Source: Rhodopseudomonas palustris
Lineage (GTDB): Bacteria > Pseudomonadota > Alphaproteobacteria > Rhizobiales > Xanthobacteraceae
Direction of reading: 5' to 3'
Assembly: GCA_016215605.1 (NCBI GenBank)
Contig: JACRJB010000009.1
Coordinates: 1 to 63,106, forward strand
DNA length: 63,106 nt
The notes beneath the pieces are model-generated. The model had not been told where the DNA came from. It ran no database searches and was given only the letters and a program-made list of their open reading frames with translations. Positions 46,851 to 57,278 of the stretch are shown one piece after another (within the stretch, counting starts at the first letter, position 1; each line of letters opens with the position of its first letter). The position numbers and the translations under genes are program-made.

Positions 46851-46969
46851 GTCGTCCCCGCGCAGGCGGGGACCCATATCCCCTTGCTTCTCGAGTGAAG
46901 GAAGGCCTCTGCCGCAGCGCTCCAATCGAGATGCCGCGGCGTATGGATCCCCGCCGGCGCGGGGACGAC
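46851..46969. repeat. palindromic intergenic repeat, GTCGTCCCCGCG family
   Basis: Outer arms GTCGTCCCCGCGCAGGCGGGGA and TCCCCGCCGGCGCGGGGACGAC, with shorter pairs inside. It lies in the 342-base gap between convergent dps and the cupin gene (46738-47079). A smaller hairpin (CCCTCGCCGC...GCGGCGAGGG) stands just before it at about 46785-46807. Confidence 0.75.
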
Positions 46970-47079
46970 ATGTTGATGAGCAGGGAAAAATCGCGCGTCA
47001 CGAACGCGCGAAGGTCGATATGCAATAGTCGACCGTACGCGAGATCGGTTGGACGTCGTCCGTGTCGGCTGATGCAGGC

Positions 47080-47604
47080 CTATCGCGTCCACAGCCTCAG
47101 CAAAGGCCCGTCCCTGCCGGCGACCGGATCGGTGTCCGGCAGCGGCACCTGCGGGATTGTCTCCAGCGCGCGGCGATAATTGAACGGCGTCGGCCGCATG
47201 ATCTGCATTTCCGGGCCGGGCGGATAGGCGCCGACCACCTGAAAGTCGTGCGTCGCGAACAGCCGCTTGTGGCCGGTGCCGGCCGGCAGCACCGCGACGT
47301 CGCCGGGCTTCAGCTCGATCGCCTCGCCCTGTTCGCCGCCGAACAGCACCAGCGCGTGGCCGCGCGCGACGCCGAGCGCCTCGTGCACCGTGGCGTGATA
47401 ATGCGCGTAGTCGAAAATGCCGTTGCGCCACATCTGGCCCCAGCCATTGCCGCCGAACCGCTGCTCGATCGCCTGCGCCGGATCCGCTTGCGCGACGTCG
47501 ATCGCGCGCTTGTAGATCAAGAGCGGCAGCGGGCTGTTCGGGATCAGCCCGTCATCCTCGAAATGATGGGCGTGCGGCATGAGCTGGTCGCGGGCGACCG
47601 ACAT
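47080..47604 (-). CDS. cupin-domain protein, YjlB-like
   Basis: A 174-residue single-domain cupin. Motif 1 is FDYAHYHATVHEALGVARGH (two histidines and a glutamate in the metal site) and motif 2 is LKPGDVAVLPAGTGHKRLFA with the final histidine. The N-terminal part (IPNSPLPLLIYKRAI) and the ending with PDTDPVAGRDGPLLRLW match the YjlB group, whose role is unknown. ATG at 47604 or 47580 (MPHAHHFEDDG) could be the start; the second fits the family better. Same direction as the thioesterase gene 39 bases upstream, perhaps one operon. Confidence 0.85.
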   Translation of the reverse strand: MSVARDQLMPHAHHFEDDGLIPNSPLPLLIYKRAIDVAQADPAQAIEQRFGGNGWGQMWRNGIFDYAHYHATVHEALGVARGHALVLFGGEQGEAIELKPGDVAVLPAGTGHKRLFATHDFQVVGAYPPGPEMQIMRPTPFNYRRALETIPQVPLPDTDPVAGRDGPLLRLWTR

Positions 47605-47643
47605 GATGTCTCCGGCAATGACGTTGATGTGCCGGGGACAACG

Positions 47644-48153
47644 TCAGGACGCCGGACCGGTTCCGGTCGGCAGGTCGAACACCAGGCAGGTCGTGGTGGC
47701 GTGCGACAACAACCTGCCCTTGCTGTCGGTGATCCGCGCCTCTGCGGTCGCGGCGCGGCGGCCGACATTGAAGACGCGGCCCTCGGTGCGGATCACGCCG
47801 GTGTCGGCGCTCATGCCGCGGACGAAGCTGATCTTGAATTCCAGCGTGGTGTAGCCCTGGCCCGGCTGCAGCATGCTCTGCACCGCGAGGCCCATCGCCG
47901 AATCCAGCAGCGTCGCCGCATAGCCGCCATGCACCGAGCCGATCGGATTGTAGTGCCGCAAGGCCGGCACCGCATGCATCACGATCAGGCCCGGCTCGGC
48001 GGTGCAATCGAACGGCTCGATCGTCTGCATGATCGGCGGCTGCGGCAGCCGGCCGTCGAAGATCGCGCGGACGAAGTCGAGGCCCGACATCGACGCCATG
48101 GTCTCGACCGGCGTCACGCCGTAGTCGGTCGATTGTCCGCTCCGCGCATCCAT
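47644..48153 (-). CDS. PaaI-type hotdog thioesterase
   Basis: A 169-residue hotdog-fold protein of the PaaI/4HBT family, which hydrolyses acyl- or aryl-CoA thioesters. The signature HYNPIGSVHGGYAATLLDSA includes the HGG motif and the catalytic Asp in LLDSAMG. The end (LLSHATTTCLVF) is also family-like. The N-terminal 30 residues (SGQSTDYGVTPVETMASMSG) form the usual leader helix. A small palindrome (48171-48186) lies 17-33 bases upstream. Confidence 0.88.
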   Translation of the reverse strand: MDARSGQSTDYGVTPVETMASMSGLDFVRAIFDGRLPQPPIMQTIEPFDCTAEPGLIVMHAVPALRHYNPIGSVHGGYAATLLDSAMGLAVQSMLQPGQGYTTLEFKISFVRGMSADTGVIRTEGRVFNVGRRAATAEARITDSKGRLLSHATTTCLVFDLPTGTGPAS

Positions 48154-48170
48154 GCCGCTCTCCCTTTTGA

Positions 48171-48186
48171 TATGACGCGTATCATA
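48171..48186. promoter_or_regulatory. inverted repeat TATGA-N6-TCATA ahead of the thioesterase gene
   Basis: Five-base arms around six bases, centred about 25 bases ahead of the thioesterase start. Suggests a TetR-like operator in position but is short enough to occur by chance. Confidence 0.3.
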
Positions 48187-48258
48187 CCAAAGTCGGAAGC
48201 GGGATGCCAGAGGGGGCTGCGCGCCGGCGGTGCGTCGTCGCGGCGCCGGAGTCGTGGC

Positions 48259-48948
48259 TCAGGCCACCGCCGGCGACGGCACGAATCGTCCGCGCTGCCG
48301 CAGCGTCGCCAGCACCGCGTGCAGATCCGGCAGCACCGCGGCGCATTTCTCTCGCGTGTCGGCGTCCGGCTGCAGCAGATCGGGCACCATCAGCGTGATC
48401 GCGCCGGCGGTGAACGCGGCAGCGACGCCGACGCTGGAATCCTCCACCGCCACGCAATTCCGCGGCGCGCTGCCGATCCGCTGCGCGGCGAGCAGATACA
48501 GGTCGGGCGCCGGCTTGCCGTGGGCGACGTCGTCGCGGGTGAGGATGGTGCCGAACCTGTCGCGGATGCCGGCCAGAGTCAGATGCAGATCCGCGGTCTT
48601 GCGCGACGACGACGTCACCACCGCCACCGGACAGCGCGCGTCGCGCAGCGTGTCGAGCAGTTCGAGCGTGCCGGCCTTGACCGGCAGGCCGTGCGCGAAC
48701 CGGGCGTCGCGCTTGGCGACGAAGGCGCGGTTGATGTCGGCGAGCGGCAGCGCGTCGCCGTAGCGCGCGACCAGCAGCGCCTGGCATTCCGGGCCGGGCA
48801 GGCCGATCATGCTGTGGCAGGTGGCGAGCGCGTCGGGCAGGCCGAACGCGGTCAGCACCTCGGTCAGGCTCTCGATATAGACGCGCTCGGTGTCGACCAG
48901 CGTGCCGTCCATGTCGAGCAGCACCGCTTCGATCTGCCAGTCGGTCAC
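48259..48948 (-). CDS. HAD-superfamily phosphatase (beta-phosphoglucomutase-like)
   Basis: A 229-residue HAD hydrolase, subfamily IA. Start is most likely the GTG at 48948 (VTDWQIEAVLLDMDG), four bases after the preceding stop. Motif I DMDGTLVDTE has the nucleophile and acid aspartates, motif II VVTSSSRKT the serine/threonine, motif III KPAPDLYLLAA the lysine, and motif IV VAVEDSSVGVAAAFTAG the final acids. The cap helix region is about 15-80. Phosphosugar or phosphoglycolate substrates are typical. Tightly linked to the small CWC protein gene. Confidence 0.9.
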   Translation of the reverse strand: MTDWQIEAVLLDMDGTLVDTERVYIESLTEVLTAFGLPDALATCHSMIGLPGPECQALLVARYGDALPLADINRAFVAKRDARFAHGLPVKAGTLELLDTLRDARCPVAVVTSSSRKTADLHLTLAGIRDRFGTILTRDDVAHGKPAPDLYLLAAQRIGSAPRNCVAVEDSSVGVAAAFTAGAITLMVPDLLQPDADTREKCAAVLPDLHAVLATLRQRGRFVPSPAVA

Positions 48949-48952
48949 GCGC

Positions 48953-49162
48953 TCATGCCCCGTCTCCTGTCGGACGGCTCGCCTTCGCCGCCTCGCGCAG
49001 GCACTCCGGGCACAAACAGTCCACCGCATCCGACGGCATCGGCAAGCTCACCGGCTCCGCCGCACACCAGCAATCGCCATCCATCGTGCAGCCGAACTCC
49101 GCCCCGCAGCCGGCACAGATCAGGCGGCGTGGCTGGGGAGGGGAGGAGGGCAACGCGATCAT
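48953..49162 (-). CDS. cysteine-rich CWC family protein
   Basis: A 69-residue protein with eight cysteines: ICAGCGAEFGCTMDG, DCWCAAEPV and VDCLCPECL. This spacing, including the CWC triplet, is the cysteine-rich CWC family (PF14375 as I recall), probably zinc-binding. It ends in a TGA four bases before the HAD phosphatase start, so the two are translationally linked. The role is unknown. Confidence 0.8.
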   Translation of the reverse strand: MIALPSSPPQPRRLICAGCGAEFGCTMDGDCWCAAEPVSLPMPSDAVDCLCPECLREAAKASRPTGDGA

Positions 49163-49250
49163 GACTGCAGTCTAGCGCCGCGCATGCGGGAGCGTAAGGG
49201 GATTGCGCAATCGGCTCACGCAACAGCCGCCTCGCTCCGCCCCACCCCCC

Positions 49251-49365
49251 GTCATTCCGGGGCGCGCGCAGCGCGAACCCGGAATCTCGATGTTGGGGCG
49301 AAAGCCGGTGCCGCAGAACGCCTCGGGACTCAGAGTCGCCGCTGGCGCGAGCCCTCCGGAATGAC
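49251..49365. repeat. palindromic intergenic repeat, GTCATTCCGGGGCGC family
   Basis: Starts GTCATTCCGGGGCGCGCGCA and ends CCTCCGGAATGAC. The right arm is degenerate: GGAC TCAGAG replaces the usual GATTCCGGGTTC. It occupies the middle of a 368-base gap (49163-49530) with no gene recognised in the remainder. Confidence 0.75.
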
Positions 49366-49530
49366 GGGGAAGGCCGACTCACGTTATGATTTCGCGCAGG
49401 CGCGGCCCACGCCTCCCCCCTCCAACGGGAAAGTATCCGTCATACCGGGCCGAATGATCATCGAACCGACTGTTCGGGCGCGAGCATAAGGAGGGATTGC
49501 AGACATGGCCCGCACCAGGAGGTTCTCGAG

Positions 49531-50241
49531 ATGCCACTATCTGCTCCTCTTCATCGGCTGAAGCGCGAAGCCAAACTGCTGTCGCGCGATCAGAAAATCC
49601 CGCTGCATGCGGCGCTCGACCGCATCGCCGCGCAGCAGGGCTTCGCGCGCTGGAGTCTGTTGGCGAGCACCCACGCGCAAGGCCGGTCGGCACGCCTGTT
49701 CGCGCAGTTGCTGCCGGGCGACATGGTGTTGATCGGCGCGCGGCCGGGGCAGGGCAAGACACTGCTCAGCGTCGAACTCGCCGTGGAGGCGATGAAAGCG
49801 GGGCAGCGCGCCGCGTTCTTCACGCTGGAATACACCGAGGCCGAAGTCGAAGGTCGCTTCAAGGCGGCCGGCGTCGACCCGGCGGGATTCGCTAGTTTGC
49901 TCGACCTCGATACGTCGGAGACGATCTGCGCCGACCACATCGTCGCGCGTCTGGCGACGGCGCCGCGCGGCACGCTGGCGGTGATCGATTATCTCCAATT
50001 GCTCGATCGCCGCCGCGACACGCCGGACCTCGCCACGCAGGTCCGCACGCTGCGCGGCTTCGCCCGCGCGCGCGGACTCGTGTTCGTCGTCATCTCGCAG
50101 ATCCACCGCTCGTTCGATCCGTCGACCAAGAGCTGCCCCGATCTCGCCGACGTCCGCCTGATCAACGATCTCGATCTGAAGCTGTTCTCGAAGGCCTGCT
50201 TCCTCCACAATGGCGAAGTCACCTTCGCCCATGTGAACTAA
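49531..50241 (+). CDS. orphan DnaB-like RecA-fold ATPase
   Basis: A 236-residue protein whose main part (about 55-236) is a DnaB C-terminal-type RecA fold: LLPGDMVLIGARPGQGKTLL (Walker A), AAFFTLEYTEAEVEGRF, LAVIDYLQLLDRRRDTP (Walker B) and VFVVISQIHRSFD. Absent are the DnaB N-terminal and linker domains. In their place is a 45-residue segment (LKREAKLLSRDQKIPLHAAL, DRIAAQQGFARWSLL) that also occurs in other Rhizobiales proteins of unknown role. The ribosome site AGGAGG precedes the ATG. Flanked by repeats on both sides, no partner gene. Confidence 0.75.
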   Translation: MPLSAPLHRLKREAKLLSRDQKIPLHAALDRIAAQQGFARWSLLASTHAQGRSARLFAQLLPGDMVLIGARPGQGKTLLSVELAVEAMKAGQRAAFFTLEYTEAEVEGRFKAAGVDPAGFASLLDLDTSETICADHIVARLATAPRGTLAVIDYLQLLDRRRDTPDLATQVRTLRGFARARGLVFVVISQIHRSFDPSTKSCPDLADVRLINDLDLKLFSKACFLHNGEVTFAHVN

Positions 50242-50258
50242 GCGCCGCCCCACGCACC

Positions 50259-50377
50259 GTCATTCCGGGGCGCGCCGTCAGGCGCGAACCCGGAATCTCG
50301 ATGTTGGGGCGAAGGTCGGGGTCGCAGAACGTTGCGAGATTCCGGGTTCGCTCGCTGCGCGAGCGCCCCGGAATGAC
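50259..50377. repeat. palindromic intergenic repeat, GTCATTCCGGGGCGC family, tandem copy 1
   Basis: Outer arms GTCATTCCGGGGCGC and GCGCCCCGGAATGAC; inner arms CGAACCCGGAATCTCGA and GAGATTCCGGGTTCGC. A near-identical second copy begins 173 bases later; the leading CCGCCCCACGCACC is shared too, so this was a tandem duplication rather than two insertions. Confidence 0.85.
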
Positions 50378-50431
50378 GGCGGAGTTGGCGTCAAGGAGCA
50401 GCAGAGGCGAGTCTGCCCCGCCCCACGCACC

Positions 50432-50551
50432 GTCATTCCGGGGCGCGCCTCTTGGCGCGAACCCGGAATCTCGATGTTGGGGCGAAGGTCGGGGTCGCAG
50501 AACACTTCGAGATTCCGGGTTCGCTCGCTTGCACGAGCGCCCCGGAATGAC
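50432..50551. repeat. palindromic intergenic repeat, tandem copy 2
   Basis: Differs from the copy at 50259 only at a few bases, mostly in the loop next to the outer arms (CCTCTTGGCGC for CCGTCAGGCGC). Together the copies fill the 386-base gap between the DnaB-like gene and the aldo/keto reductase gene, which converge. The short tail before the reductase stop has simple repeats of the type GCTGCGATGA. Confidence 0.85.
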
Positions 50552-50627
50552 GGTGCTTGGGGCGATGATCGGCGCCGCGAGGCCGGGTGCTGCGATGACG
50601 GGTGCTGCGATGATGGGCGCTGCGGTG

Positions 50628-51569
<942 letters not shown>

Positions 51570-51662
51570 GATGGGTCCTGTGCGAGACGCGGGAGCGGCC
51601 ATTGTGGCGCGCGCGCCTGGCGGCGGCAAGGCGGCCGCGTTCACAACAGCGATGCAGCGAAC

Positions 51663-52508
51663 TCAGGCCGGCTCGAACTGCGGCTCGCTCTGCGGCGCGG
51701 CGGCGGTCTCGGGACGCGGCGCGAGGGCGCCCTGCATGCCGGCGCGCCGCGCCGCTTCGCACATCCGCCGCACCGAGCTCTCGGCGTCGCGCGTGATCGC
51801 CTTGCGGCCGGTCGCGGCCGGGATCGGCTCGCCCCAGCTCACGGTGACGTCGATCGCGCCGGCCGACAGCAGGCCGACGAAATGCGGGATCAGATCGGCG
51901 TCGCCGTACCACGCCACGCGCTCGCGCAGCTCGCGGCCGATCGGCAGGCCGCCGAAGCCGGTGTAGGTCACGGCCATCGGCTGTACGCCGATCGCAGCCT
52001 GCGCGTCGTCGCCGAGCGCGTGATGCACCGCGCCGACCAGCGCCGAGCGGAACGGCAGCACGCGGCTGCCGTCGCTGGAGGTGCCTTCGGCGAACAGCAC
52101 CACGGCGTCGCCGTCGGCGAGCCGGGCGCCGATTTCGGCAGTCGCCTCGCCGGTGCGATGCCGCGCCTGGCGGTCGATGAAGATGGTGCGCTGGAGCTTG
52201 GCCAGCGCGCCGAACAGCGGCCAGCTCGCGACCTCGCTCTTGGCCACGAACGCCACCGGCGTCAGCGCCGAGATCACGCAGATGTCGAGCCAGGACACGT
52301 GATTGGACAGAATCAGCACCGGCCCGTGGCCGTCGCGGCGGCCGACCTGGCGGATGCGCACGCCGATCAGCCGGCACACAATGCGGTGATACAACTGCGG
52401 GATGGTGCGCTGGATACGCCACCCGTAACGCAGCGCCAGCAGTTGCAGGGGAAGCAGCGCCAGCGTCAGCGGCACCACGCAGGCAATCACCAATGCAAAT
52501 CGGATCAT
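51663..52508 (-). CDS. 1-acyl-glycerol-3-phosphate acyltransferase-like protein
   Basis: A 281-residue PlsC-family acyltransferase with an N-terminal membrane helix (FALVIACVVPLTLALLPLQL). Motifs: catalytic NHVSWLD (NHxxxxD), FIDRQARHRTG, and FAEGTSSDGSRVLPFRSALV (EGTxS). The final 35 residues are Ala/Pro/Glu-rich and variable. It could complete phosphatidic acid synthesis or, as in OlsA-type proteins of rhizobia, acylate lyso-ornithine lipid; the sequence does not decide. Divergent from the DUF486 gene. Confidence 0.9.
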   Translation of the reverse strand: MIRFALVIACVVPLTLALLPLQLLALRYGWRIQRTIPQLYHRIVCRLIGVRIRQVGRRDGHGPVLILSNHVSWLDICVISALTPVAFVAKSEVASWPLFGALAKLQRTIFIDRQARHRTGEATAEIGARLADGDAVVLFAEGTSSDGSRVLPFRSALVGAVHHALGDDAQAAIGVQPMAVTYTGFGGLPIGRELRERVAWYGDADLIPHFVGLLSAGAIDVTVSWGEPIPAATGRKAITRDAESSVRRMCEAARRAGMQGALAPRPETAAAPQSEPQFEPA

Positions 52509-52810
52509 CGCAATATTGCCCGTTCAAAAAGGTGCGGCCCCTGTCAGACGCGGCGACTGACGGGGACCGCTGGGGACGCTGATCGGCGACGGGGGGCCTC
52601 GATCAAACGCGAGGACAAACTAGCGGTACATTGTTACATGGAGGTGACGTATCAACGATATTCGCGCGTCGCCGCGCCGGGCGTTCACCCGCCTGGCATC
52701 GGCCGTGCATCACTCTCGCTCCCTGCCGCATCAGGCCGTTCGCGTCACGGCTTCGTGCGGAACCGCGCAGCCCGCGCGGTGTTACCACTCGGTTTTTCGA
52801 AAGGCTCCCG
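52509..52810. other. divergent intergenic region, 302 bases
   Basis: Holds a hairpin made by CCCCTGTCA and TGACGGGG (about 52538-52566), some AT-richer sequence near 52620-52640, and the EcfG-like promoter at 52759. The open frame that spans it has no ribosome site and no recognisable protein. Confidence 0.45.
52759..52783 (+). promoter_or_regulatory. EcfG-like promoter, one mismatch
   Basis: GGAAC (52759-52763), sixteen bases, then TGTT (52780-52783); consensus is CGTT. It is 27 bases ahead of the DUF486 start, a suitable distance. Spacing equals that of the perfect site before dps. Confidence 0.35.
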
Positions 52811-53170
52811 ATGCCCCCCAGCTTCATCTCGCCCTATCTGCTGCCGATCCTGCTGCTGCTCGGCTCCAACGTCTTCATGACCTTCGCCTGGTACGGGCAT
52901 CTGAAGCACAAATCGGCGGCGCTGCCGCTGGTGATCATGATCAGCTGGGGCATCGCGCTGTTCGAATACTGGCTGGCGGTGCCGGCCAATCGCTGGGGCA
53001 GCGAGGTGTATTCGGCGGCGCAGCTCAAGACCATGCAGGAAGTGATCACGCTGGTCGTGTTCGCCGGCTTCTCGGTGTTCTATCTGAAGGAGCCGCTGTC
53101 GTGGAATCACGCGCTCGGCTTCGCCTTCATCGCGCTCGGCGCGTATTTCATCTTCCACAAATGGGGATAG
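52811..53170 (+). CDS. DUF486 (DMT superfamily) membrane protein
   Basis: A 119-residue protein with four transmembrane segments, half of a typical drug/metabolite transporter. It shows the DUF486 pattern: FMTFAWYGHLKHK after the first helix, IALFEYWLAVPANRWG in the middle (the conserved FEY and PANR) and VFYLKEPLSWNHALGFAFIA near the end. Such short DMT proteins usually act as dimers. Substrate unknown. Convergent with the sugar dehydrogenase gene. Confidence 0.9.
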   Translation: MPPSFISPYLLPILLLLGSNVFMTFAWYGHLKHKSAALPLVIMISWGIALFEYWLAVPANRWGSEVYSAAQLKTMQEVITLVVFAGFSVFYLKEPLSWNHALGFAFIALGAYFIFHKWG

Positions 53171-53236
53171 GCGGAGCGCCCGCGCCGAGGCGGAGCGAAG
53201 CCCCGTCTCGAGGTCATGGCGTGGACATGATCGACG

Positions 53237-54412
53237 TCACTCGTCCGCCGGCGTGACGCGCAGGATGCGGCCGGCGGCGTTGTCGGTCAGCAGCCACAGC
53301 GCGCCGTCGGGGCCCTGGCGGACGTCGCGGATGCGTTCGTTCAGCGCCTGCAGCAGCCGCTCTTCGCCGGTGACCTTGTCGCCGGCGAGCGACAGCCGCA
53401 CCAGCATCTGGCCGCCGAGCGCGCCGGCAAACAGGCTGCCGTCCCATTTCGGAAACAGCTTGGCGGTGTAGAACGCCATGCCGGACGGGGCGATCGACGG
53501 CACCCAATATTTGACCGGCTGCTCCATGCCGGGCTTCGCCGTCGCGTCGTGAATCTTCGCGCCGCTGTAGTCGATGCCGAAGCCGATCACGGGCCAGCCG
53601 TAGTTCTTGCCGGCGCCGATGATGTTGACCTCGTCGCCGCCGCGCGGGCCGTGCTCGATCTCCCACAGCGCGCCGTTCGCCGGATTGAAGGCGAGCGCCT
53701 GCGGGTTGCGGTGGCCCCAGCTCCAGATCTCCGGCCTGGCGCCGTCGCGGCCGATCAATGGATTGCCCTGCGGCACGCTGCCGTCCGGCGCGATGCGGAT
53801 GATCTTGCCGAGATGATTGCCGAGGTTCTGCGCCTCGTCGCGCGGCGCGAAATGCTCGCCGAGGGTGACGAACAAATGGCCGTCGGCGGCCTGCGCGATC
53901 CGGCAGCCGTAGTGATTGCCGCTCGACAGCGAGCCGTCCTGCCGGAAGATCACCTTGACGGCGTCGAGCCGCGGCGCGTCGCCGTCGACCAGCGCCGCCC
54001 GCGCCACCGCGGTGCGGCCGCCGTTGCGGCCGCCCTGGCTGGTTCGCTCGGCGTAGCAGAAATAGATCGTCCGGTTGGCGGCGAAATCCTTGTCGGTGAC
54101 GACGTCGAGCAGGCCGCCCTGGCCCGCGGCCCAGACCTCGGGCACGCCCGGCAGCGGCGGCGACAGCGCGCCCTGCGCCGAGACCACGCGCATCCGGCCC
54201 GGCCGCTCGGTCACCAGCACGCGGCCTTCCGGCAGAAACGCCAGTCCCCACGGATTGACCAGCCCTTGCGCGAAGGTCTTCACCGCCAGCGGCCCGGCGG
54301 AGGAATTGAACGAGGTCGGCTCGCCGCTGCTCTTGGTCGCAATCAGGAACGAGGCGATGATCACCGTCGCCGCGGTCAGCGTGCCGGAAACCCAGACCAG
54401 GAGCGTCTTCAT
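53237..54412 (-). CDS. PQQ-dependent sugar dehydrogenase-type protein (GSDH family)
   Basis: A 391-residue exported beta-propeller of the soluble glucose/aldose sugar dehydrogenase family. Start at the ATG at 54412, chosen for its GGAGG site; the first 30 residues (MKTLLVWVSGTLTAATVIIA) are a signal or anchor. Blade motifs include NPWGLAFLPEGRVLVTERPG, QGGLLDVVTD, HLFVTLGEHF, WSWGHRNPQALAFNP (the conserved HRNPQG-type loop), HGPRGGDEVN and PSIAPSGMAFYT. These are the YliI-like residues binding PQQ and calcium. It would oxidise sugars in the periplasm. Confidence 0.9.
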   Translation of the reverse strand: MKTLLVWVSGTLTAATVIIASFLIATKSSGEPTSFNSSAGPLAVKTFAQGLVNPWGLAFLPEGRVLVTERPGRMRVVSAQGALSPPLPGVPEVWAAGQGGLLDVVTDKDFAANRTIYFCYAERTSQGGRNGGRTAVARAALVDGDAPRLDAVKVIFRQDGSLSSGNHYGCRIAQAADGHLFVTLGEHFAPRDEAQNLGNHLGKIIRIAPDGSVPQGNPLIGRDGARPEIWSWGHRNPQALAFNPANGALWEIEHGPRGGDEVNIIGAGKNYGWPVIGFGIDYSGAKIHDATAKPGMEQPVKYWVPSIAPSGMAFYTAKLFPKWDGSLFAGALGGQMLVRLSLAGDKVTGEERLLQALNERIRDVRQGPDGALWLLTDNAAGRILRVTPADE

Positions 54413-54493
54413 CGCAAGGCCTCCAAGCTTCGGCTGCAGCACAATGCCGGTCAGCGCCGGCGCGGCGGTGGCGCGTTCGATCGGAGCGACGGG

Positions 54494-54673
54494 TCAGTTG
54501 GCAAACGGCATCGCCATGCTGGTCTGGGTCGAGGCGACGGCGAGCGTCAGGATGACGCTGAGCAGCACGACGGCGACCACCAGCGATGCCGCGACGGCGC
54601 GGATCAGCCGGAGTGAGCCATAAGGCGTGGAACGCTGGACGAATCCGGCCTCAGGGCCGGGCGACCGGGTCAT
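54494..54673 (-). CDS. small single-span membrane protein, 59 residues
   Basis: Starts MTRSPGPEAGFVQRSTPYGS at the ATG at 54673 and carries one long hydrophobic segment (AVAASLVVAVVLLSVILTLA, about 27-50) with a short tail. Located 81 bases upstream of the dehydrogenase gene in the same direction. Codon use is normal and the topology is coherent, but I recognise no family. Confidence 0.45.
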   Translation of the reverse strand: MTRSPGPEAGFVQRSTPYGSLRLIRAVAASLVVAVVLLSVILTLAVASTQTSMAMPFAN

Positions 54674-54802
54674 GACCAAATCCTCAGTTGCGTCGGCGAA
54701 TCACCGCGCGAACGGAATCTCCCTGTAATCGCAGGCATTTATGGGGCACGGCAGGGCCGATCATGGCGAAATGACGGCAGAATCGGCCCGAAACGACCGA
54801 TT

Positions 54803-55456
54803 TCACGCCTCGGCGGCGAAATCGACGTGGTCGTGCGGCGCCGAGTCCGGGGTCCAGTCCATGGTGATGAATCCCGGCGTCTGCTCGACCCGGCGCAGCC
54901 AGGCGTTGACGGCCGGGAAGGTCGTCAGGTCGAAGTCGCACTGGTCGGCGACGTGGGTGTAGCCGTACAGCGCGATGTCGGCGATGGTGAGTTGGCCGGC
55001 GGCGACGAAGTCGTGGGTCCGGAGATGATTCTCCATCACCTGCAGCGCCGCGTAGCCGCGCTCCAGCCAGTCTTCCAGCGCATGCGTCTGCAGATCGCGG
55101 CCGCCCTTGACCAGGCACAGCCAGAAGTAAGCCGAGCCGATATTCGGCTCGAGCGCGTGCTGCTCGAAGAACATCCATTGCAGCGCTTCGGCGCGGTCCA
55201 TCCGCGTATCCGGCGCCAGCGAGGTGCCGACGGCGAGATACCAGAGAATGGCGTTGGACTCGGCCAGATAGCGGCCCTGCGCGACTTCCAGCAGCGGCAC
55301 CTGGCCGCTCGGATTCTTGGCGAGGAAGTCCGGCGTGCGGCTCTCGCCGCGCAGGATGTCGACTTCGATGGCGCGATACGGCGCACCGAGGAACGCCAGC
55401 GCAAGGCGGACCTTGTAGCTGTTGCCGGATCGCTGCATCGAATAGAGCTTGTACAT
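54803..55456 (-). CDS. glutathione S-transferase
   Basis: A 217-residue GST. Start at the ATG at 55456 (MYKLYSMQRSGNSYKVRLAL); the thioredoxin-like N domain has the active-site serine region RSGNSYKVRL and the cis-proline stretch SGQVPLLEVAQGRYLAESNA, where the Glu-Ser pair binds glutathione. The C domain contains WMFFEQHALEPNIG and FVAAGQLTIADIALYGY with the conserved N-cap Asp. Substrate unknown. Alone; divergent from the aminotransferase gene. Confidence 0.92.
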   Translation of the reverse strand: MYKLYSMQRSGNSYKVRLALAFLGAPYRAIEVDILRGESRTPDFLAKNPSGQVPLLEVAQGRYLAESNAILWYLAVGTSLAPDTRMDRAEALQWMFFEQHALEPNIGSAYFWLCLVKGGRDLQTHALEDWLERGYAALQVMENHLRTHDFVAAGQLTIADIALYGYTHVADQCDFDLTTFPAVNAWLRRVEQTPGFITMDWTPDSAPHDHVDFAAEA

Positions 55457-57140
<1,684 letters not shown>

Positions 57141-57200
57141 CGCCTCAACCTGCCGTTCATTAAAAATCGGCAAGGTTCGGTGGAATTCATCCACTGTCGT

Positions 57201-57231
57201 GGAAGCGCCTTGTTTTGGACAAGACGCTTCC
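57201..57231. terminator. terminator-like hairpin after aspC
   Basis: GGAAGCG-CC-TTGT and ACAA-GA-CGCTTCC form a stem with one internal mismatch pair and a short TTTGG-type loop, 61 bases after the aspC stop. It is followed by TTCTTGT. It could also be in the leader of the next gene. Confidence 0.5.
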
Positions 57232-57241
57232 TTCTTGTCGC

Positions 57242-57269
57242 CTCCGCATCCTAATCCTGAAATGCGGAG
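57242..57269 (+). promoter_or_regulatory. leader hairpin that covers the ribosome site of the first DUF992 gene
   Basis: CTCCGCAT (57242-57249) pairs perfectly with ATGCGGAG (57262-57269). The right arm contains GGAG, the only Shine-Dalgarno sequence ahead of the ATG at 57279 (nine bases away). When folded, the stem hides it, so translation could be controlled by temperature, a small RNA or a protein. Confidence 0.5.
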
Positions 57270-57278
57270 TTCTTTTCA

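Noticed and set aside
46851-50551. CRISPR-like arrays in the repeat-rich parts
   Set aside because: The repeats are palindromic pairs with irregular spacing and no spacer pattern or cas gene.
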